A stretch of 64,000 nucleotides of DNA from Paenibacillus sp. EZ-K15 (GCF_002573715.1 NZ_PDHM01000016.1:289649-353648); one strand, 5' to 3'; shown: positions 18,942 through 28,844, numbered from the stretch's first letter. Notes: generated by a model not told the origin, from the letters alone. Program-made: numbers and translations.

Positions 18942-20063
18942 ATGGAGACGATGAGAAATGTTGCGATCCGATACTGTACGGTGGCTGAAGCCGGACCTGA
19001 CAACCCGCGTAATGATACGGCCAGCGTCGTTGAGCTGAAGGACGGCAGGTTGCTTTTGGCTTGGCATAAATACGAGGATAGCTTCGAGGGAGGAAGCGAT
19101 TTTGGTCTTTGCCGCATTCATGCCAAAATTTCGCGAGACGATGGGATCACATGGGGCGAGGAAAGGATGCTCGTGGACGTGGAGCCTGGTGATCATAATG
19201 TGCAGGCACCCGGTTTGACCCGATTGCCTTCCGGTGAACTGATGCTTCATTGTGTTCGCGGTCATCGTGGAGGTAGCAGCGCGACCATGTGCTTATTCCG
19301 CTCCTTCGATGAGGGGAAAACCTGGAGCGAGGCTGGCACCGTATGGAGCCGATCCAACGGACAATGGATTCAGGGAGGCGCCAATCAGATGAATGTCTTG
19401 TCGAGCGGTCGATTGCTGCTTCCGTTTCACTTCGGGACGGGTCATCAGGGGAGCCAGCATAATACCGTCGCTTGTTATCTAAGCGATGATGAGGGCTACA
19501 GCTGGCGGAGGTCAAGCGGGACGGTCAATTTACCGATGCGCGGCGCCATGGAGGCATCGGTCGCAGAGCTTGGTTCCGGACAGTTGATCATGTCACTTCG
19601 AACGCAGTTAGGATCAGTGTTCTTGTCCTTCTCCGACGATGGCGGCGAAACATGGACATTACCTCAAACCTCGGGACTCAAAGCCCCGGAGTCATGCACT
19701 TGCCTAAGACTTATTCCTGGCTCTAACGATTTGGTTTTATTTTATAACGACAGCTGCTACGACCCTACAAGACACCATTATGGACTGCGTACCCCGTTAA
19801 CCGCCGCCATATCGCGCGATAGTGGGATCACATGGAAAAAGGTAGGTGACATTGAGACCGGGCCATTCGAATATATGAATTTGAATTGTTCGTTTACCTC
19901 TTCGGGCAAAGCCATGCTCACGTACACGAAAGTGGAAGATCCGCAAATCACTCAACAGGACATGTCACTGCCTTTTCAAAGGACGGGAATGGATCTGATG
20001 CTGGCTAATATCGAGCGGGGATGGTTTGATGACCATTGCCTTACAAAGGAGGGATTACGTTGA
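18942..20063 (+). CDS. Sialidase-fold (BNR/Asp-box) protein, possible exo-sialidase
   Basis: 373 residues with a six-bladed propeller pattern. Five Asp-boxes are visible: SRDDGITW, SFDEGKTW, SDDEGYSW, SDDGGETW and SRDSGITW. No signal peptide, so it is probably cytoplasmic. The start at 18942 follows AGGAGG; an in-frame ATG at 18891 has no such site. An early Arg is present (RYCTV, RNDTAS), but I cannot place the full Arg triad, Tyr and Glu of true sialidases with confidence. It may instead be a related hydrolase or lyase on an imported oligosaccharide. The stop overlaps the TTG start of the next gene by three bases. Confidence 0.78.
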   Translation: METMRNVAIRYCTVAEAGPDNPRNDTASVVELKDGRLLLAWHKYEDSFEGGSDFGLCRIHAKISRDDGITWGEERMLVDVEPGDHNVQAPGLTRLPSGELMLHCVRGHRGGSSATMCLFRSFDEGKTWSEAGTVWSRSNGQWIQGGANQMNVLSSGRLLLPFHFGTGHQGSQHNTVACYLSDDEGYSWRRSSGTVNLPMRGAMEASVAELGSGQLIMSLRTQLGSVFLSFSDDGGETWTLPQTSGLKAPESCTCLRLIPGSNDLVLFYNDSCYDPTRHHYGLRTPLTAAISRDSGITWKKVGDIETGPFEYMNLNCSFTSSGKAMLTYTKVEDPQITQQDMSLPFQRTGMDLMLANIERGWFDDHCLTKEGLR

Positions 20064-20866
20064 GGATACGATACGACCGTTTTCCTGGCGGAAGAATGAA
20101 AGCGGTGACATTAAGCTACGATGATGGTAGAGTGGATGACCGTATACTTGTGGCAAAAATGAACGACTACGGTTTGAAAGGCGCCTTTCATCTCAACTCG
20201 GGCTTTTTTGGGAAGCCCGGTTATATTAACGCAGAAGAGGTCTCGACGCTGTATGCTGGGCAAGAAGTATCTGCCCATACGTCAGCTCATCCTCATCTGG
20301 ATCTAATTCCTCCGGAACGATTGGTTATGGAGATCATGGAAGATCGAAATGCACTAGAAGCGCTTACTGGCTATCCTGTTCGCGGCATGAGCTATCCGTA
20401 TGGTTCCTGGAATGCACAAGTTGTGTCGGCATTGCCGGGCCTTGGCATTGAATATGCTCGAACGACGAACAGCACGAATACTTTCGATATGCCGTCCGAT
20501 TTCCTGCAATGGCATCCTACTTGCCATCACAAACAAATGCTGGAGTACGGAGAAAGGTTTCTCTCCGATCAATCGAGGCACGCCCGAATGAAGTTATTCT
20601 ATGTATGGGGACATAGCTATGAGTTTGATAGAGATCGGAATTGGAACATGCTCGAACAGTTCGGCGAGTTAGTAGGGGGGCAGAGCGACATATGGTATGC
20701 CACGAATTCTGAAATTGTCGCTTACATGAGGGCATTACGGCAGCTCCGCTGTTCGGTGTCCGGCCATATCTTACATAACCCGTCTGCTATTTCGGTGTGG
20801 ATCGAAGTTGAAGAAATGGCGGTCGAAATAAGAGCAGGGGAGATTAAGAACTTAGAACTTAATTAG
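20060..20866 (+). CDS. Polysaccharide deacetylase-like (CE4/NodB) protein
   Basis: 268 residues. The NodB motifs are changed but readable: LSYDDG in place of TFDDG, the metal-binding SAHTSAHPHLDL, and SYPYGSWN. There is no signal peptide, so it may act on imported acetylated sugar rather than wall polymer. The TTG at 20060 is chosen because AGGAGGG stands six bases before it and it overlaps the upstream stop (TTGA), which suggests translational coupling. The last 40 residues after the NodB domain are beta-rich and not recognised. Confidence 0.78.
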   Translation: MRIRYDRFPGGRMKAVTLSYDDGRVDDRILVAKMNDYGLKGAFHLNSGFFGKPGYINAEEVSTLYAGQEVSAHTSAHPHLDLIPPERLVMEIMEDRNALEALTGYPVRGMSYPYGSWNAQVVSALPGLGIEYARTTNSTNTFDMPSDFLQWHPTCHHKQMLEYGERFLSDQSRHARMKLFYVWGHSYEFDRDRNWNMLEQFGELVGGQSDIWYATNSEIVAYMRALRQLRCSVSGHILHNPSAISVWIEVEEMAVEIRAGEIKNLELN

Positions 20867-20908
20867 ATGCTGATAGGCTTACAAAATTTAATAGAGGAGT
20901 GATTGTAT

Positions 20909-23900
20909 TTGACAGCTTTTACATGGAAAAAATCCGTCATTCTATCTTTATGTGTTATTGTCAGTTTATTTGTGTCTAGCGGAGGTTCTTCGATTTACGC
21001 GATTGAAACGAGTCAATCCGCCATCCAGATCCCTATACAGGCCGATACGTATGTGAATGCGGGATCTTCTGCAAATACAAATTACGGTGCGGCTCCAACG
21101 CTTCAGGTGAGAACGTGGTCTGGCGATCCGAATTATACCCGGGAATCCTACATGAAATTTGATCTAAGTTCTTATTCGGGGGAGGTAGGATCGGTAACGC
21201 TAAACGTGTATGCAGCTGTAAATAATGCGAACGGTAGTCCGTTGGCTTTTCAATTGTACGGGGTAGAGGACGATTCGTGGACGGAGAACAGGGTAACATG
21301 GAATGAAAAGCCGGTCATGGACCATTATTTGGCCAATGTGAATGTAGGTTTGACATGGAAATGGATTCAGGTGGACGTGACCTCCTTTGTGAAGGCACAG
21401 CTTGCCTCCGATCAGGTAGCCAGCTTCGGGTTGGCCCAAGCTGCCAAAAGCGGAGCGTTAATCCATATCAACAGTAAAGAAAACGCAGAAAATCAGCCTT
21501 ACTTGTCCCTATCACATAGACGCGTTGAACCATCGGCGCCGAGGTGGCCTTCTGACGCCAGCGTTGCGATTGAACAATTAAATGAGAATGGTTTGGATTT
21601 GAAATGGTCGGAAACGCAGTCACCAGGAAATACGGACAATTATCAAATATTTCAAAATGGAAAGTCCATAGCAACCGTAACGAGTGCTACGTACCATATT
21701 CCGATCCAGGATTTAGATATCGGCAGTACTTACACCTTCAAGATCGAGGCTGGAAACAGCCAAAATCAGTGGAGTTATGATGGGCCCTATGTAACCGTGA
21801 ACGTTCCGAAAACCGAGCTAAAGCAAGTGAAAATCGGAAATGTGTTCAATGAAATTGAACCGATCCAGTTCAAAGTAGCGACACTGCTGCCTAGCGTTAC
21901 GTGGTCTGTCTATGATATGCAGGGCGTCAAGATGTCAGAAGGGACAGAATTCAATGACCGAGGCAATGCCATCATCAAAGTCCCATATACGAAACGCGGC
22001 TACTTTAAGCTCCAGGCAACGGTGGAATCGTCTGGTCAACAATCAACGGTTCCATTGGAAACGTCGTTTGCCGTTCTGTCGCCTTATGATTTTACGGCTG
22101 TAGCGGATTCACCTTTCGGGATGGCGACCCATCTGCATCGGGGACAAACGAACACGATCCCGATCATTCAACAGGCAGGCGTCAAATCGGTCCGGGATGG
22201 CATCGAGTGGCATGCGATTGAGAAAACAAAGGGAGTGTACACGTTCAACCCCGTGCCGGATAACTATATGGCGAAGCTCAAAGAGCAAGGCATCGATATG
22301 CTGTTTGTCTCTGGCTATAACAACCCTCTTTACGACAACAATGGTACGCCATACACCGACCAAGGTCGTGAAGGTTTCGCCAACTATGCCGAAGCATACG
22401 TAGATTACTACAAAGATCAGTTGATCGCGATGGAGGCATACAATGAATTTCACGGCTCGTTCGGTAAAAGAGGCAACAGTCCTGCCAACTCCCGGCCTGA
22501 TTATTATTTTAAATTATTGAAAAAAACGTATGAGACGATCAAAGCCAGCCACCCCGATTTCCCGGTCTATGGCATTGTTGCCTCCGAGGATGCCGTAAGC
22601 TGGATCGAGGAAGTGTTCAAGCTGGGCGGGCTGCAGTACATGGACGCGGTGACCCTACATCCTTACCGTTACCCGAATGAGCCGGAAGGCTTGACTGAAT
22701 CCCTCGATCAAATCAAGGCATTAATTCGCCAATATAATAACGGTCAAGATAAACCGATTTGGATCACGGAATTCGGTTATCCAACCCATAAGGCCGCGAA
22801 TGGCGTCGATGAAATAATACAAGCAAATTATTTGGTTCGCTACTATGTGTCGGCGATTTCAAGCGGAGTCGAAAAAATTTACTGGTATGATATGGTGAAT
22901 GACGGGCTTCGTAACGACTACAATGAAGATAATTTCGGTCTGCTCCGTAATGCGGCTGACCCGCACGGCGCATTCACTCCGAAACCGGCTTATGCCGCAT
23001 ACGCCGCGATGACAAGAGAGCTTACCGGTTGGCAATTTCGCGAGGAAGAGTCGCTGGAACCCGGCATCAAATGCTACCTATTTATGGATGGTGGGCAAAA
23101 CAACAAGCGGGTGGTATGGTCGCTCGAACCAACGTCGGCTGTGATCAAGACGAATCAACCTGTTGAAATAACGGATATGATGGGAAATACGCGGACGTTT
23201 AAGCCGACGAACGGTAATATTTACGTCACTTTGACGGGAGAGCCGATCTACATCAAGGGAAATATCCAAGCGATAAATAAGGATGCGACGTTTACCGTTA
23301 CTGGTGGAGGTGCACTATCAGGCGAGCCTGTGACATTTCAGGTTGAAATGAACAATACAACAGCTGAAGCACTTGACTTTACATTGGAGGTAGAGGACCA
23401 GTCCTATGCGCTGAATGCTGCCGCTGGTCAGACCAAGCTGCAGTCGGTGGTTGTGAACGGGATGGATGAACCTGGGACACGGATCGTCAAAGGAGTTCTG
23501 AAGGCTGGCGGGCAAGCCATCGGGATGCTGCAGTATGCCGCTGCTGTAGATTCTTCCGAAACGGTTCAAATTCGTCCGGTAATGAACGGTACCGAGCCGC
23601 TAAGTCAATCAATCAAAGTCCAAATCCGAAATCACTCGAAGATCAACGCCTTGCCTGTTCATCGCATAGATTGGCAGTTTGGCACGTTATCGGGCCATCA
23701 AGATGTGAATCAAGTGCTGCAACCTGATTCAACAGAGATATTCGATATCGCGCTGCAAAGTGTTGAACTAGGGAAAAGTTTCTTGACCAACATCGATGTA
23801 GCTTACGGAAATAACAAAACCTATGTCTATAAAGGGAATATTGATTTCAATCCGGTTTATCGCGGAACACTTAACGTAGACGGAAATCCAGATCCGCTTA

Positions 23901-24460
23901 TCGTGGCAAAGTCGCCGACCATTGATTTATCCAAAGGTAATGTGAAGATGAGCGGCTACCAAGGGGCCGATGATTTGAGCGGTTCCGTATGGTTGAACTA
24001 CGACAACGATTATTTTTATGTGACAGCAAAAATCAAAGATAACATTCACGCTTATCCGGCAACCGATGTGAACATGTGGAACAACGATAGCATCCAGCTT
24101 GCGATTTCGAACGGCTTGCCCGGTGAGGATCCGAAATATTATGAGTATGGAATTTCGCAAACCTCGGCAGGAGCACAAATTTATCGCTGGATTACGCCGG
24201 CAGGGGGTGCAAAGGGATTGGTCACAAACGGAGAGGTTCAGGTGACCAGGGACGAAGGACAGAAGCTAACGATGTACGAGTTGGCATTACCTTGGTCGGA
24301 ATTAGTTCCGATCATGACGGAGAGCGGCGTATTCAACTTTTCGCTATTGGTGAATGATAACGACGGAAATCAGCGAAGAGGTTTTATCGAATGGGGCGGC
24401 GGAATCGGGGATGGCAAAGCACCAAGTAAATTCCGATCGATGCAATGGATACAGAAATGA
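20909..24460 (+). CDS. Secreted multi-domain clan-A glycoside hydrolase (GH39-like)
   Basis: 1,183 residues. A TTG at 20909 is used because AGAGGAG lies nine bases upstream; the TTG at 20903 is too close. A signal peptide covers about 1-34. Next are a DNRLRE/CBM96-like domain (about 40-205), a fibronectin type III-like domain (about 210-300), a beta linker, and a TIM barrel (about 400-715). Glu513 in MEAYNEFHG and Glu621 in WITEFGYPT are the likely acid/base and nucleophile. The C-terminal part is beta-rich and ends in a family-9-like carbohydrate-binding domain (DYFYVTAKIKD, MWNNDSIQLAIS). It probably starts breakdown of an outside polysaccharide whose pieces are taken up by the adjacent importer. 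The barrel could also belong to a GH5-like family. Confidence 0.82.
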   Translation: MTAFTWKKSVILSLCVIVSLFVSSGGSSIYAIETSQSAIQIPIQADTYVNAGSSANTNYGAAPTLQVRTWSGDPNYTRESYMKFDLSSYSGEVGSVTLNVYAAVNNANGSPLAFQLYGVEDDSWTENRVTWNEKPVMDHYLANVNVGLTWKWIQVDVTSFVKAQLASDQVASFGLAQAAKSGALIHINSKENAENQPYLSLSHRRVEPSAPRWPSDASVAIEQLNENGLDLKWSETQSPGNTDNYQIFQNGKSIATVTSATYHIPIQDLDIGSTYTFKIEAGNSQNQWSYDGPYVTVNVPKTELKQVKIGNVFNEIEPIQFKVATLLPSVTWSVYDMQGVKMSEGTEFNDRGNAIIKVPYTKRGYFKLQATVESSGQQSTVPLETSFAVLSPYDFTAVADSPFGMATHLHRGQTNTIPIIQQAGVKSVRDGIEWHAIEKTKGVYTFNPVPDNYMAKLKEQGIDMLFVSGYNNPLYDNNGTPYTDQGREGFANYAEAYVDYYKDQLIAMEAYNEFHGSFGKRGNSPANSRPDYYFKLLKKTYETIKASHPDFPVYGIVASEDAVSWIEEVFKLGGLQYMDAVTLHPYRYPNEPEGLTESLDQIKALIRQYNNGQDKPIWITEFGYPTHKAANGVDEIIQANYLVRYYVSAISSGVEKIYWYDMVNDGLRNDYNEDNFGLLRNAADPHGAFTPKPAYAAYAAMTRELTGWQFREEESLEPGIKCYLFMDGGQNNKRVVWSLEPTSAVIKTNQPVEITDMMGNTRTFKPTNGNIYVTLTGEPIYIKGNIQAINKDATFTVTGGGALSGEPVTFQVEMNNTTAEALDFTLEVEDQSYALNAAAGQTKLQSVVVNGMDEPGTRIVKGVLKAGGQAIGMLQYAAAVDSSETVQIRPVMNGTEPLSQSIKVQIRNHSKINALPVHRIDWQFGTLSGHQDVNQVLQPDSTEIFDIALQSVELGKSFLTNIDVAYGNNKTYVYKGNIDFNPVYRGTLNVDGNPDPLIVAKSPTIDLSKGNVKMSGYQGADDLSGSVWLNYDNDYFYVTAKIKDNIHAYPATDVNMWNNDSIQLAISNGLPGEDPKYYEYGISQTSAGAQIYRWITPAGGAKGLVTNGEVQVTRDEGQKLTMYELALPWSELVPIMTESGVFNFSLLVNDNDGNQRRGFIEWGGGIGDGKAPSKFRSMQWIQK

Positions 24461-24488
24461 ATTACTCTTCCCCAACAGTGTGGTAACG

Positions 24489-24526
24489 CAAATCAACTCC
24501 GTCCCAGATGGGACGGAGTTGATTTG
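24489..24526 (+). terminator. Perfect 17-base inverted repeat after the glycosidase gene
   Basis: The arms at 24489-24505 and 24510-24526 match over all 17 bases around an AGAT loop. No T-run follows, so it may act as an mRNA-stabilising hairpin rather than a standard terminator. The rest of the 263-base gap up to the germination operon shows no gene. Confidence 0.65.
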
Positions 24527-24723
24527 TAACAACACACGCGACTAGAGACTGGGGGTTCAGGAAAGCCATGAAAGAACGGTAACACTCATTACGGGTGTTT
24601 GTTGATAATCTCAAAAAGTATATTATATCCAACTGCGGGAACAGTAGAGGAAAAGATAAATGGGGGTAATTGAATTCCTTGTAAGGCAAAGTTGACCAAG
24701 AGGGCAAACGAGGAGTCGTTTAC

Positions 24724-26196
24724 ATGATGAAGAACGTATCGCGCGAAGAAGCTTCACCAGAACAATTGCCGGTTTCCATTACCCATTTTATAGAAAATAT
24801 GCAGAGTCGATTCGGGAAGAGCGGAGATATCATCTACCGAGAGTTGACTTTGGGCGCTATACCTACGGTGATGGTCTATATTGAAGGGATGGGAGATCCC
24901 CGATTGCTAATCGAAGCGATTCATGCAGATTTACCTCTATTTATTGAATTTCCAAACCAGTCACCGGAAGTGCGCATGAAAATGCTCAAAGAACTCACGA
25001 TCACGATGGGAAAAGTGGGAGAAGCCAGCACTTTTCAAGAAGTTGAAGGGAAATTGTTGTCCGGGAATACGATCATCTTTATGGATGGGACATCAACCTC
25101 ACTGTACGTTGGTACTGAAGCACTGAAGCAGCGCGGAGTTGAGGAAGCCAGCTCACAATCCGTAGTAAGAGGGCCGAGGGAAGGCTTTACCGAATCCCTT
25201 CGCGAGAATATGGCTCTAGTCCGCCGAAGAATTCAAAGTCCTAGGCTGCGTATTGAAGAAAGAACTGTAGGCGAGCACACCAATACGCTAGTGGCCGTGA
25301 TGTACGTGGATGGATTATATGATATCGAAGTACTTGATGAGCTGCGCAGAAGATTGGATGAAATCAAGCTGGACAGCGTCCTTGAGAGCAATTATATCGA
25401 GGAAATGATTCAGGATCATCGGTACAGCCCTTTTCCGACGGTATATAATTCAGAGCGGCCTGACGTCATTGCATCAGCTTTACTGGAAGGAAGAATTGCT
25501 ATTTTTGTGGAAGGAACGCCCTTTGTTCTGGTGGTTCCGGCGTTGTTCGTTCAGCTGTTTCAATCGAGCGAGGACTATTATCAGCGATGGGATTTTGCCA
25601 GCCTTGTTCGGCTTCTTCGATATCTATGCTTTGGAATAGCGCTCCTTACCCCCTCACTATATATTGCGATCACCACATTTCATCAGGAAATGCTGCCGAC
25701 CAACTTGCTGACAAGCTTAATCGGCCAGCGGGAAGGGGTGCCCTTCCCCGCATTTATCGAAGCGCTGATCATGGAGATCACGTTCGAGATCCTGCGCGAG
25801 GCCGGCATTCGATTACCTAAATCGATCGGCCAATCCGTCTCCATCGTTGGTACTTTGGTCATCGGACAGGCCGCTGTCGAAGCGGGTCTCGTATCGGCCG
25901 CGATGGTTATCGTTGTGTCCATAACGGCGATTGCCAATTTTGCCCTACCCTCTTTCAATATTGGAATATCGGTGCGGATTTTGCGATTTGGGCTAATGGG
26001 AATAGCAGCGTCGTTTGGATTGTACGGGATGATTATTGGCATGATTATAATTGGCCTTCACCTGTGCAGCCTGCAGTCCATGGGGGTTCCTTATATGTCT
26101 TCTTTTGCTCCTATACGATGGCGAAGTCAAAAGGATGCTTTGCTGCGAATGTCGCGTCACAGCATGAAGAAATATGTAACCAAATCCAAACCATGA
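24724..26196 (+). CDS. Spore germination protein, GerA/GerKA family (A subunit)
   Basis: 490 residues. The soluble N-terminal domain is followed by several membrane helices in the last 220 residues, as in GerAA/GerKA. Conserved blocks include GAIPTVMVYIEGM, VEGTPFVLVVPALF, FPAFIEALIMEITFEILREAGIRLP and SIVGTLVIGQAAVEAG. In the inner spore membrane it forms, with the B and C subunits downstream, a nutrient-sensing channel that starts germination. The ATG follows GAGGAG. The gene order A-C-small protein-B differs from the classic A-B-C order. Confidence 0.95.
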   Translation: MMKNVSREEASPEQLPVSITHFIENMQSRFGKSGDIIYRELTLGAIPTVMVYIEGMGDPRLLIEAIHADLPLFIEFPNQSPEVRMKMLKELTITMGKVGEASTFQEVEGKLLSGNTIIFMDGTSTSLYVGTEALKQRGVEEASSQSVVRGPREGFTESLRENMALVRRRIQSPRLRIEERTVGEHTNTLVAVMYVDGLYDIEVLDELRRRLDEIKLDSVLESNYIEEMIQDHRYSPFPTVYNSERPDVIASALLEGRIAIFVEGTPFVLVVPALFVQLFQSSEDYYQRWDFASLVRLLRYLCFGIALLTPSLYIAITTFHQEMLPTNLLTSLIGQREGVPFPAFIEALIMEITFEILREAGIRLPKSIGQSVSIVGTLVIGQAAVEAGLVSAAMVIVVSITAIANFALPSFNIGISVRILRFGLMGIAASFGLYGMIIGMIIIGLHLCSLQSMGVPYMSSFAPIRWRSQKDALLRMSRHSMKKYVTKSKP

Positions 26197-26253
26197 GCCT
26201 TCTGTAAGTCATGACAGGGGTTCTTTATTTTAAGCAGAGGGGACAGATTATGT

Positions 26254-27465
26254 ATGTTCAAAAGAAAAATACGGTCAGTCCTGCTTATATTAAGTCTGGT
26301 GGTTTTCATATCTGGATGCTGGAGCAGAAAAGAACTGAATGAGCTTGCCGTCGTCATGGCACTTGGAATTGATACGCATGAGAATGGGTACGCCATTTCT
26401 GCTCAAGTGCTCAATTCCGCTGAGGCGGGCTCCAAAAAAGGCGGATCGACGGGGAGCCTTCCGGTCGTAACCTACAAGTCAGTCGGCAAAACCATCCCCG
26501 ACGCCCTTCAGCGCACGTTAAGCATGGCACCTCGGATGCCGTATCTGTCTCACGTCCGCGTGTTGGTATTTGGAGAAGACATGGCCCGGTCAGGGGTCAG
26601 CGATGTGCTTGATTATATCTCCCGGAATCATCAGCTTCGATCGGATTTCTTCATGCTCGTTGCCAAGAACGGAAAGGCCTCAGAGATCCTGGAGGTCGTT
26701 ACGCCATTCGAGTACGTTCCGGCGAATTCGCTCTATTCCTCGATTCTAATATCGGAAAAAAAATGGGCAGCAACGGGGAAAGTCACGATACAGCAGTTTG
26801 TGACGGAACTCAAACGCAACGGCTCAGACCCTGTATTATCCGGGGTCCAATTAAGCGGCAGTTTAGCCGAAGGACAGTCTATGGAGAATGTCAAGAAAAT
26901 CAATCCTTCAACGCTTCTTCAACATACGGGACTCGGCGTGTTTAAAGGGGACCGGCTAGTAGGATGGCTGGGGGAACCGCCCAGCAAGACCGTCAATTAT
27001 GTCCTCAATAAAGTCGACACTACAGCGGGATATATTTCATGTCCGGATAGCGGCATTGTCGGGTTCGCGGTGAATCGGGCAGACACAACGCTTGATGTTG
27101 CGCTCAGTGCGGAGGGGATTCCCGAATTTTCAGCCGAATTGGAGATCGAGGCCGACGTGAATGCCGTTCAATGTCAGATTGATATCAGTCAACCAGCCGT
27201 CATAGACGAATTAGAGAAGGATATCGAGGATAAATATAATGCAAATATTCGGAAGCACATCGGGCTGGTACAGCAGCGTTATGGATCCGATGTTTTTGGA
27301 TTCGGCGAGGTGCTGCACCGAAAATATCCGGACGTTTGGAAAAAATACCGGGATCATTGGGGAAAAAGCTTTAAAACGATGAGCATTCGCGTGGATGCCG
27401 ATGTAGCGATCCGGCGCATCGGATCCATTATACAACCCTTAAACCAGAAGGTGGATGAATCGTGA
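26254..27465 (+). CDS. Spore germination lipoprotein, Ger(x)C family (C subunit)
   Basis: 403 residues with a lipoprotein signal peptide (lipobox FISGC followed by WSRKELNELAVV, the typical GerC start). The three-domain GerC body follows, with VRVLVFGEDMARSG and the C-terminal helical DVFGFGEVLHRKYPDVWKKY. It sits on the outer face of the spore inner membrane and is needed for receptor function. The ATG at 26254 is used; the nearby ATG at 26250 is out of frame. Its stop overlaps the GTG start of the next small gene. Confidence 0.95.
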   Translation: MFKRKIRSVLLILSLVVFISGCWSRKELNELAVVMALGIDTHENGYAISAQVLNSAEAGSKKGGSTGSLPVVTYKSVGKTIPDALQRTLSMAPRMPYLSHVRVLVFGEDMARSGVSDVLDYISRNHQLRSDFFMLVAKNGKASEILEVVTPFEYVPANSLYSSILISEKKWAATGKVTIQQFVTELKRNGSDPVLSGVQLSGSLAEGQSMENVKKINPSTLLQHTGLGVFKGDRLVGWLGEPPSKTVNYVLNKVDTTAGYISCPDSGIVGFAVNRADTTLDVALSAEGIPEFSAELEIEADVNAVQCQIDISQPAVIDELEKDIEDKYNANIRKHIGLVQQRYGSDVFGFGEVLHRKYPDVWKKYRDHWGKSFKTMSIRVDADVAIRRIGSIIQPLNQKVDES

Positions 27466-27683
27466 ATTGGCATTGGTTATTCATATCGTTTCTGGTCATC
27501 GTGCTTGTTACGGAAACCCGCCATCTCCTGCAACTGCGCTCTCTCCGAGACATGATCGTATTCTATGCGGTGTGGGGAGTAACCATGCTCGCTTTGATAG
27601 GGGATATGATGGAGGTGCCTTATCTAAGGCCGCTGGATTGGATCAGTGCCTTGATGCAACCGCTGAACAGGTTGATCCCATAA
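27462..27683 (+). CDS. Small membrane protein in the germination operon
   Basis: 73 residues with two hydrophobic segments (residues 5-16 and about 30-47). The GTG start overlaps the stop of the GerC gene (GTGA), so translation is coupled. Small two-helix proteins of this kind (GerD-like D subunits in function, not in sequence) occur in some ger operons and can adjust receptor activity. I do not recognise a named family. The short gap to the B subunit gene supports a joint role. Confidence 0.75.
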   Translation: MNWHWLFISFLVIVLVTETRHLLQLRSLRDMIVFYAVWGVTMLALIGDMMEVPYLRPLDWISALMQPLNRLIP

Positions 27684-27698
27684 TGAAGAAGGGTATGG

Positions 27699-28799
27699 TT
27701 GTACGTGATCAAATACAAGGATATCGCCGCACGACAATTCTTTATACTGGCCTTCGGCTTGACCATCGGAACCTCAATCCTGGTCACCCCCTCCGGGTTA
27801 GCACATACTGCAAGGGAAGATGCGTGGATGGCCTCCCTCTTCAGTATCTTCATTAATCTCCTTATGGTTGTGCTGTACATAGCCATCGCGCGTATCTATC
27901 CAGGTCAAACGATCTTCGAGATCCATGAGAAGGTTTTGGGGAAGCTGCTGGGAAAGATTCTTTCGCTGCTCTACCTTTTTTATTTTTTGATTCTTACAGG
28001 CACATTGCTTGGCAATTTGGGTTTTTTCCTGAGCAGCGAAATGATGCCGGAGACGCCGATCGAAGCCATTCAAATCTTGTTCTTGATCGCGGCCGTCATG
28101 TGCGCCAGGATGGGCATCATAATCTTGGCCCGGGTCGGTGAATTGATGTTTCCGTGGATCATATTTCTGTTTATGGTCCTTGTCCTCTCACTCATTCCCC
28201 AGATCGATTGGAACCATATCAAGCCTATGCTTGAGGAAGGCTGGAAGCCTGTTGCCAAGGCCGGATTCCATGCCTCCATGTTTCAGGAACTGATTGTGCT
28301 GATGGTATTTCTGCCTCTGGTCAAGGGGGAGAAAAAAGGGGAGAGGGCACTGATGGGGGGAGCTGTCGCAGGCGGGTTCGTGCTGAGCATCATCGTCCTG
28401 CTCAGTGTGCTGATTCTGGGAATTGAACAGACGGAGAATAGCACGTTTCCGGCATTTGCACTCGCGAAGACGATTAACCTAGGGAACTTCTTTCAACGTG
28501 TTGAAGGTATATTGATTACGCTTTGGATCCTTACTTTTTTTATCAAGATCTCTCTATTGTATCTTTCCATTCTTCAAGGAATGAAGACCGTGTTCCGACT
28601 GAAGGAACAAAATCCGTTAATCTATCCGTTGTCCGTGCTGTTTATCATCGTGGCCTGGAATACATACATCAACACCGTCTATGTTGCTGATATCATTCAG
28701 AATGTGTGGTCGAGTTACGCCCTTCTCCACTTGTTGGTGATTCCCATGGGTCTTTATCTGATCGGGTTAACCAGAACGAAAATCCTCAAATGGAAGTGA
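27699..28799 (+). CDS. Spore germination permease, GerB/GerKB family (B subunit)
   Basis: 366 residues with about ten membrane helices, a member of the amino acid/polyamine/organocation permease superfamily and thought to bind the nutrient germinant. The N-terminal pattern (ARQFFILAFGLTIGTSILVTPS) is typical. The start is uncertain: a TTG at 27699 lies five bases after GAAGAAGGG, and a GTG at 27705 is also possible. Together with the two upstream subunits this completes one germinant receptor; the specific nutrient cannot be told. A strong terminator follows. Confidence 0.93.
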   Translation: MYVIKYKDIAARQFFILAFGLTIGTSILVTPSGLAHTAREDAWMASLFSIFINLLMVVLYIAIARIYPGQTIFEIHEKVLGKLLGKILSLLYLFYFLILTGTLLGNLGFFLSSEMMPETPIEAIQILFLIAAVMCARMGIIILARVGELMFPWIIFLFMVLVLSLIPQIDWNHIKPMLEEGWKPVAKAGFHASMFQELIVLMVFLPLVKGEKKGERALMGGAVAGGFVLSIIVLLSVLILGIEQTENSTFPAFALAKTINLGNFFQRVEGILITLWILTFFIKISLLYLSILQGMKTVFRLKEQNPLIYPLSVLFIIVAWNTYINTVYVADIIQNVWSSYALLHLLVIPMGLYLIGLTRTKILKWK

Positions 28800-28820
28800 A
28801 TTTCAGTATGTGTTTGAAAA

Positions 28821-28844
28821 AGCCCGATAGCTCGGGCTTTTTTT
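28821..28844 (+). terminator. Terminator of the germination operon
   Basis: AGCCCGA at 28821-28827 pairs with TCGGGCT at 28832-28838, followed by a run of T. It marks the end of the four-gene ger operon. Confidence 0.93.
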
